Assembly: GCF_001870735.1 (NCBI RefSeq)
Contig: NZ_MORL01000013.1
Span: forward strand, 1-64,000
Direction: 5' to 3'
Length of the DNA stretch: 64,000 nt
DNA from: Arsenicibacter rosenii
Lineage (GTDB): Bacteria > Bacteroidota > Bacteroidia > Cytophagales > Spirosomataceae
Below the pieces are notes generated by a model. It was not told where the DNA came from and ran no database searches. It was given only the letters and a program-made list of their open reading frames with translations. A program made the position numbers and the translations under genes. Within the stretch, counting starts at the first letter, position 1. Every line of letters begins with the position of its first letter. This document shows positions 61,499 through 64,000 of the stretch, piece by piece.

Positions 61499-63061
61499 TT
61501 AGTTCGGGTACCCCGGATTCTGTGGTTTCAGGTTCGGGTTGTTCAGCATTTCCTGACGCGGCAATGGAAGCAGCAGGTGTTTTGCTTCCAGCGCTTTGTT
61601 AGTACTCAGGTTAATGTGTCCTACAAAGTTGTCGAAGCCTTTCGTTGTCTCATTGAATACCTTGCGTAAACGTACCATATCGAACCAGGTAAGCTGCTCA
61701 TAGCAAAGTTCATACCAGCGCTCCCGCCATACAGCTTCGCGGAAACTTGCCTGATTGAACGTACCTAGTGCAGGAGTTGTCAGCTGGGCACGGTCACGGA
61801 TTTTTTTCAACGCATCGTATGCTGCCTGGTTCGGGCCACCTACTTCGTTTTGTGCTTCAGCATACAGTAACAGTGTTTCTGCGTAGCGGATCATCGGCAC
61901 GTTCAGGTTATTCAGACGGGTACCTGCAACACCTGATGTTCCGTTGGCAATCCGGTTAAAGTGTTTGAACACATACGGAGCTCCCAGTTCAAACCGCGCA
62001 CCGGTACCATTCGTAAAGTACGTGGTGTAGAAGTAGCCATCCTGATCCTTCGTCCGGAGGTCACCTCTCTCATACGAGTTGTAGAATGACGACGTCGGTA
62101 CCGAGCTCCCCGTTCCTGTAGGACCGTTGTAGTTAATCGGCTTAAAGTTACCATAGAAGTTATCCATTGGATTACTTGCCACGGTAGCGTTATACTGCAA
62201 CTGGAACAAATGCTCAAGCCGGTTTTCTGTCCGCTCGCTGTGCACATCTTCGTAAGTTGTGAACAGGTTGATTGTGCCCGGGTTAGCATTGGCGTATGTA
62301 ATTACCTCCAGTGCTTTATCGGCGGCCAGTTTATAGTGTGACGCTCCTTTGTTCAGCGGAAAACCAGCCATTGTCAGGTATACTTTTGACAATTGTGTTT
62401 TTACCGCAGCCAGGTTCGCACGACCGCTTAAATCCATCCATGACAGGCCTGCACTCTCAGCTGCCAGCAGGTCTTCTACGATCAGCTTGTAAATCTCTTC
62501 CTGCGAAGCCCGCGCCGGACGGAAATCTTCCGACGTTGCTGTCTGCGGCTTAGTAACCAGCGGGATATCTCCCCACAGACGAACAGCTGTAAAATAAGCC
62601 CATGCACGGAGGAAGCGGGCCTCTCCCAGAATTTTCGTTTTCTGAGCGTCCGGCATCGGCGTAATTGGCGGCACTCTGTCCAATACCAGGTTAGCCTGAG
62701 CAATTACCCGGTACAGACCGTTCCAGTAGTTTACCACATGTATGGTATTGCCATCATGTGACATACTGTAGAGGTTGTTAAGGTCAGAGTTCTGGGCCGT
62801 TTCAGTAGTCGACGTTCCGGTCATCGCTTCGAGAAGCTGCCAGTTCGACGAGAAGATATTGGCACCATCACCGATAAAACGCATGCTGGCATAAACCGAA
62901 GCCAGCCCGGCTTCTGCGTGGTCAGGAATGGTATAGAAACTTGAGGTTGTCAGGTTAGATGGAGCGCGTTCATCTAAAAAGTCCGTACAGCCAACAGGTC
63001 CAAGCAAAACAGCGCCGAAAAGGGCAGCAGTACCTGCTCGTTTAATGATATTTAACTTCAT
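61499..63061 (-). CDS. RagB/SusD-family lipoprotein (second locus)
   Basis: The 520-residue protein has the lipoprotein signal MKLNIIKRAGTAALFGAVLL ending GPVGC (Cys25). SusD landmarks are LDERAPSNLTTSSFYTIPDH, GEARFLRAWAYFTAVRLWGD, RYAETLLLYAEAQNEVGG and EAVWRERWYELCYEQLTWFD. It binds a nutrient glycan or peptide on the cell surface with the SusC partner encoded upstream. No glycoside hydrolase, sigma or regulator gene for it is in the window. Confidence 0.95.
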   Translation of the reverse strand: MKLNIIKRAGTAALFGAVLLGPVGCTDFLDERAPSNLTTSSFYTIPDHAEAGLASVYASMRFIGDGANIFSSNWQLLEAMTGTSTTETAQNSDLNNLYSMSHDGNTIHVVNYWNGLYRVIAQANLVLDRVPPITPMPDAQKTKILGEARFLRAWAYFTAVRLWGDIPLVTKPQTATSEDFRPARASQEEIYKLIVEDLLAAESAGLSWMDLSGRANLAAVKTQLSKVYLTMAGFPLNKGASHYKLAADKALEVITYANANPGTINLFTTYEDVHSERTENRLEHLFQLQYNATVASNPMDNFYGNFKPINYNGPTGTGSSVPTSSFYNSYERGDLRTKDQDGYFYTTYFTNGTGARFELGAPYVFKHFNRIANGTSGVAGTRLNNLNVPMIRYAETLLLYAEAQNEVGGPNQAAYDALKKIRDRAQLTTPALGTFNQASFREAVWRERWYELCYEQLTWFDMVRLRKVFNETTKGFDNFVGHINLSTNKALEAKHLLLPLPRQEMLNNPNLKPQNPGYPN

Positions 63062-63102
63062 GTTGAGAATCTCTTTTGAACGTTAATGAGTTTCGTGATC
63101 GA

Positions 63103-64000
63103 TTAGAAAGCAACCTGTAAACCTAACATGTAGGTTGTAGGCTTCGGATAGTTGTGCCAGATCATACCCTGAGAGAACGCGCTGTTGCCGTCACCCTGGT
63201 TGGTCGGTGTTACTTCCGGATCACCAACAATCGGATCTTCCACTAACAGGAAGAAGTTCTGTGCACTGGCATACACCCGGAGTTTACTCATCTTCAGGCG
63301 GCTTGTCAGCTCGCTTGGGAATGTGTATCCAACCAACAGGTTACGGCCACGCAGGAACGAACCATTTTTAATCCAGTGGCTATCCACGTTTGTTACATAA
63401 CCGGCACGTGTTTCACGGATTTCAGCAATCATGGTATTCTGATTCTGCGGTGTCCATGCGTTCAGTACCGATGAGTAGCTGTTAGCCAGCGCCTGACGGT
63501 CTTCACTTGGGTGCAGGTTCATCAGCATAACATCGTTACCATACATGAACTGCAATTCCAGCGTAGCATCAAAGCCTTTGTAACGGAATGAGTTTGTCAT
63601 AGCACCCCATCCTTTCGGGCTACCGTTACCGATAATGCTGCGGTCAGCGTCCGTGATGGCCTTATCGCCGTTAACATCAAGATATTTGATATCGCCCGGC
63701 AGCATAGTCAGGTTGTTCCGGTAGCTGGCAAACTTAGCAGCCTCTTCGCGCTCGGCTTCGCTCCATACGCCCAGACGGGTCAGACCCCAGAATGAACCTA
63801 CCGGCTCACCTACGCGGATCACGTTTGTCGGGTTTGTAAAGTTAGGACCACCTACGTTAAAGATATCAGACGGCGTTGCCAGTGAAAGCACTTTGTTCCG
63901 GTTCAGCGACAGGTTGAACGATGTGTTCCAGCTGAAACCGCCACGGTCAATATTAACTGTGTTCAGACCAAATTCAAAGCCCTGGTTCTGCATTGAACCC
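63103..64000 (-). CDS. SusC-type TonB-dependent receptor, C-terminal part (cut by window edge)
   Basis: About 299 codons are visible and the frame runs on past the right edge. The barrel region shows GFEFGLNTVNIDRGGFSWNT, DINGDKAI-like YLDVNGDKAITDADRSIIGN, GDPEVTP and the C-terminus KPTTYMLGLQVAF. N-terminal plug and signal are outside the window. It lies 41 bp upstream of the SusD gene and forms a SusC/SusD pair with it. Confidence 0.92.
   Translation of the reverse strand, partial: GSMQNQGFEFGLNTVNIDRGGFSWNTSFNLSLNRNKVLSLATPSDIFNVGGPNFTNPTNVIRVGEPVGSFWGLTRLGVWSEAEREEAAKFASYRNNLTMLPGDIKYLDVNGDKAITDADRSIIGNGSPKGWGAMTNSFRYKGFDATLELQFMYGNDVMLMNLHPSEDRQALANSYSSVLNAWTPQNQNTMIAEIRETRAGYVTNVDSHWIKNGSFLRGRNLLVGYTFPSELTSRLKMSKLRVYASAQNFFLLVEDPIVGDPEVTPTNQGDGNSAFSQGMIWHNYPKPTTYMLGLQVAF

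Noticed and set aside
1-64000. tRNA, rRNA, CRISPR arrays and intact insertion sequences
   Set aside because: I looked for T-loop consensus, regularly spaced repeats with unique spacers and transposase motifs. The only regular array is the 20-bp iteron set, which has no unique spacers of CRISPR size.

Overview
The window looks like a chromosomal segment of a free-living, glycan-degrading member of the Bacteroidota, most likely a Cytophagales/Spirosoma-like organism. The evidence is two SusC/SusD pairs, an ECF sigma/FecR pair, a LytS/LytTR pair, Bacteroidota-type lipoprotein signals, GH127, GH97 and GH88 enzymes, and a moderately GC-rich coding style outside the first 7 kb. The species assignment is inference. 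No rRNA, tRNA, CRISPR array or complete insertion sequence was seen.

Region 1 (1-7.3 kb) is an AT-richer accessory island, best read as the early region of a lambda-like prophage or phage satellite that has partly decayed. A LexA/S24-type repressor (3988-4650) is divergent from a leftward operon: a small protein, an excisionase-like HTH protein, an O-like replication initiator, a P-like DnaC ATPase and a small protein. A VRR-NUC-like nuclease, another small protein and a lipoprotein follow. The initiator gene holds seven direct repeats of 20-bp period next to an AT-rich tract, which resembles a phage origin inside the gene. A 16-bp palindrome, RCAAATANNTATTTGY, occurs at four sites in front of the repressor, the nuclease and the lipoprotein and is the probable repressor operator. 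To the right lie a winged-helix/nucleotidyltransferase pair (the second gene frameshifted), a deleted second copy of the repressor region, an integrase N-terminal scrap and an RND efflux-pump scrap.

Region 2 (7.3-19.3 kb) carries an HTTM-type membrane protein with two companions, a NarL-type two-component system downstream of a membrane protein and an unknown protein, a secreted EreA-like protein, a LytS/LytTR pair, a fatty-acid desaturase, a fibronectin-III protein and a multi-pass membrane protein.

Region 3 (19.6-38.1 kb) is a polysaccharide utilisation locus. A five-gene operon encodes a GH127 beta-L-arabinofuranosidase, a secreted alpha/beta hydrolase, a heparinase II/III lyase, a GH97 enzyme and a GH88 unsaturated glucuronyl hydrolase. 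It is followed by a convergent LacI regulator and then ECF sigma, FecR, SusC and SusD. LacI-type operators lie 4 bp before the first enzyme gene and in front of lacI itself. The enzyme set suggests a glycan containing uronic acid and L-arabinose: the lyase makes unsaturated uronides and GH88 removes them.

Region 4 (38.1-48.6 kb) holds possible drug-handling genes: an AAC(6')-like acetyltransferase, an AraC-type regulator with a Tet(X)-like monooxygenase, and a TetR-TolC-HlyD-ATPase-ATPase-permease-permease export operon. A TTAAACA-N2-TGTTTAA palindrome stands before both tetR and tolC.

Region 5 (48.6-64 kb) is mostly housekeeping: UV endonuclease, glutaminyl cyclase, deoxynucleoside kinase, trhO, surE, a GH3-family protein, LysE exporter, Nudix hydrolase, CDF transporter, a TIM-barrel protein, SDR, folE-queD, and a second SusD/SusC pair whose SusC runs off the right edge.
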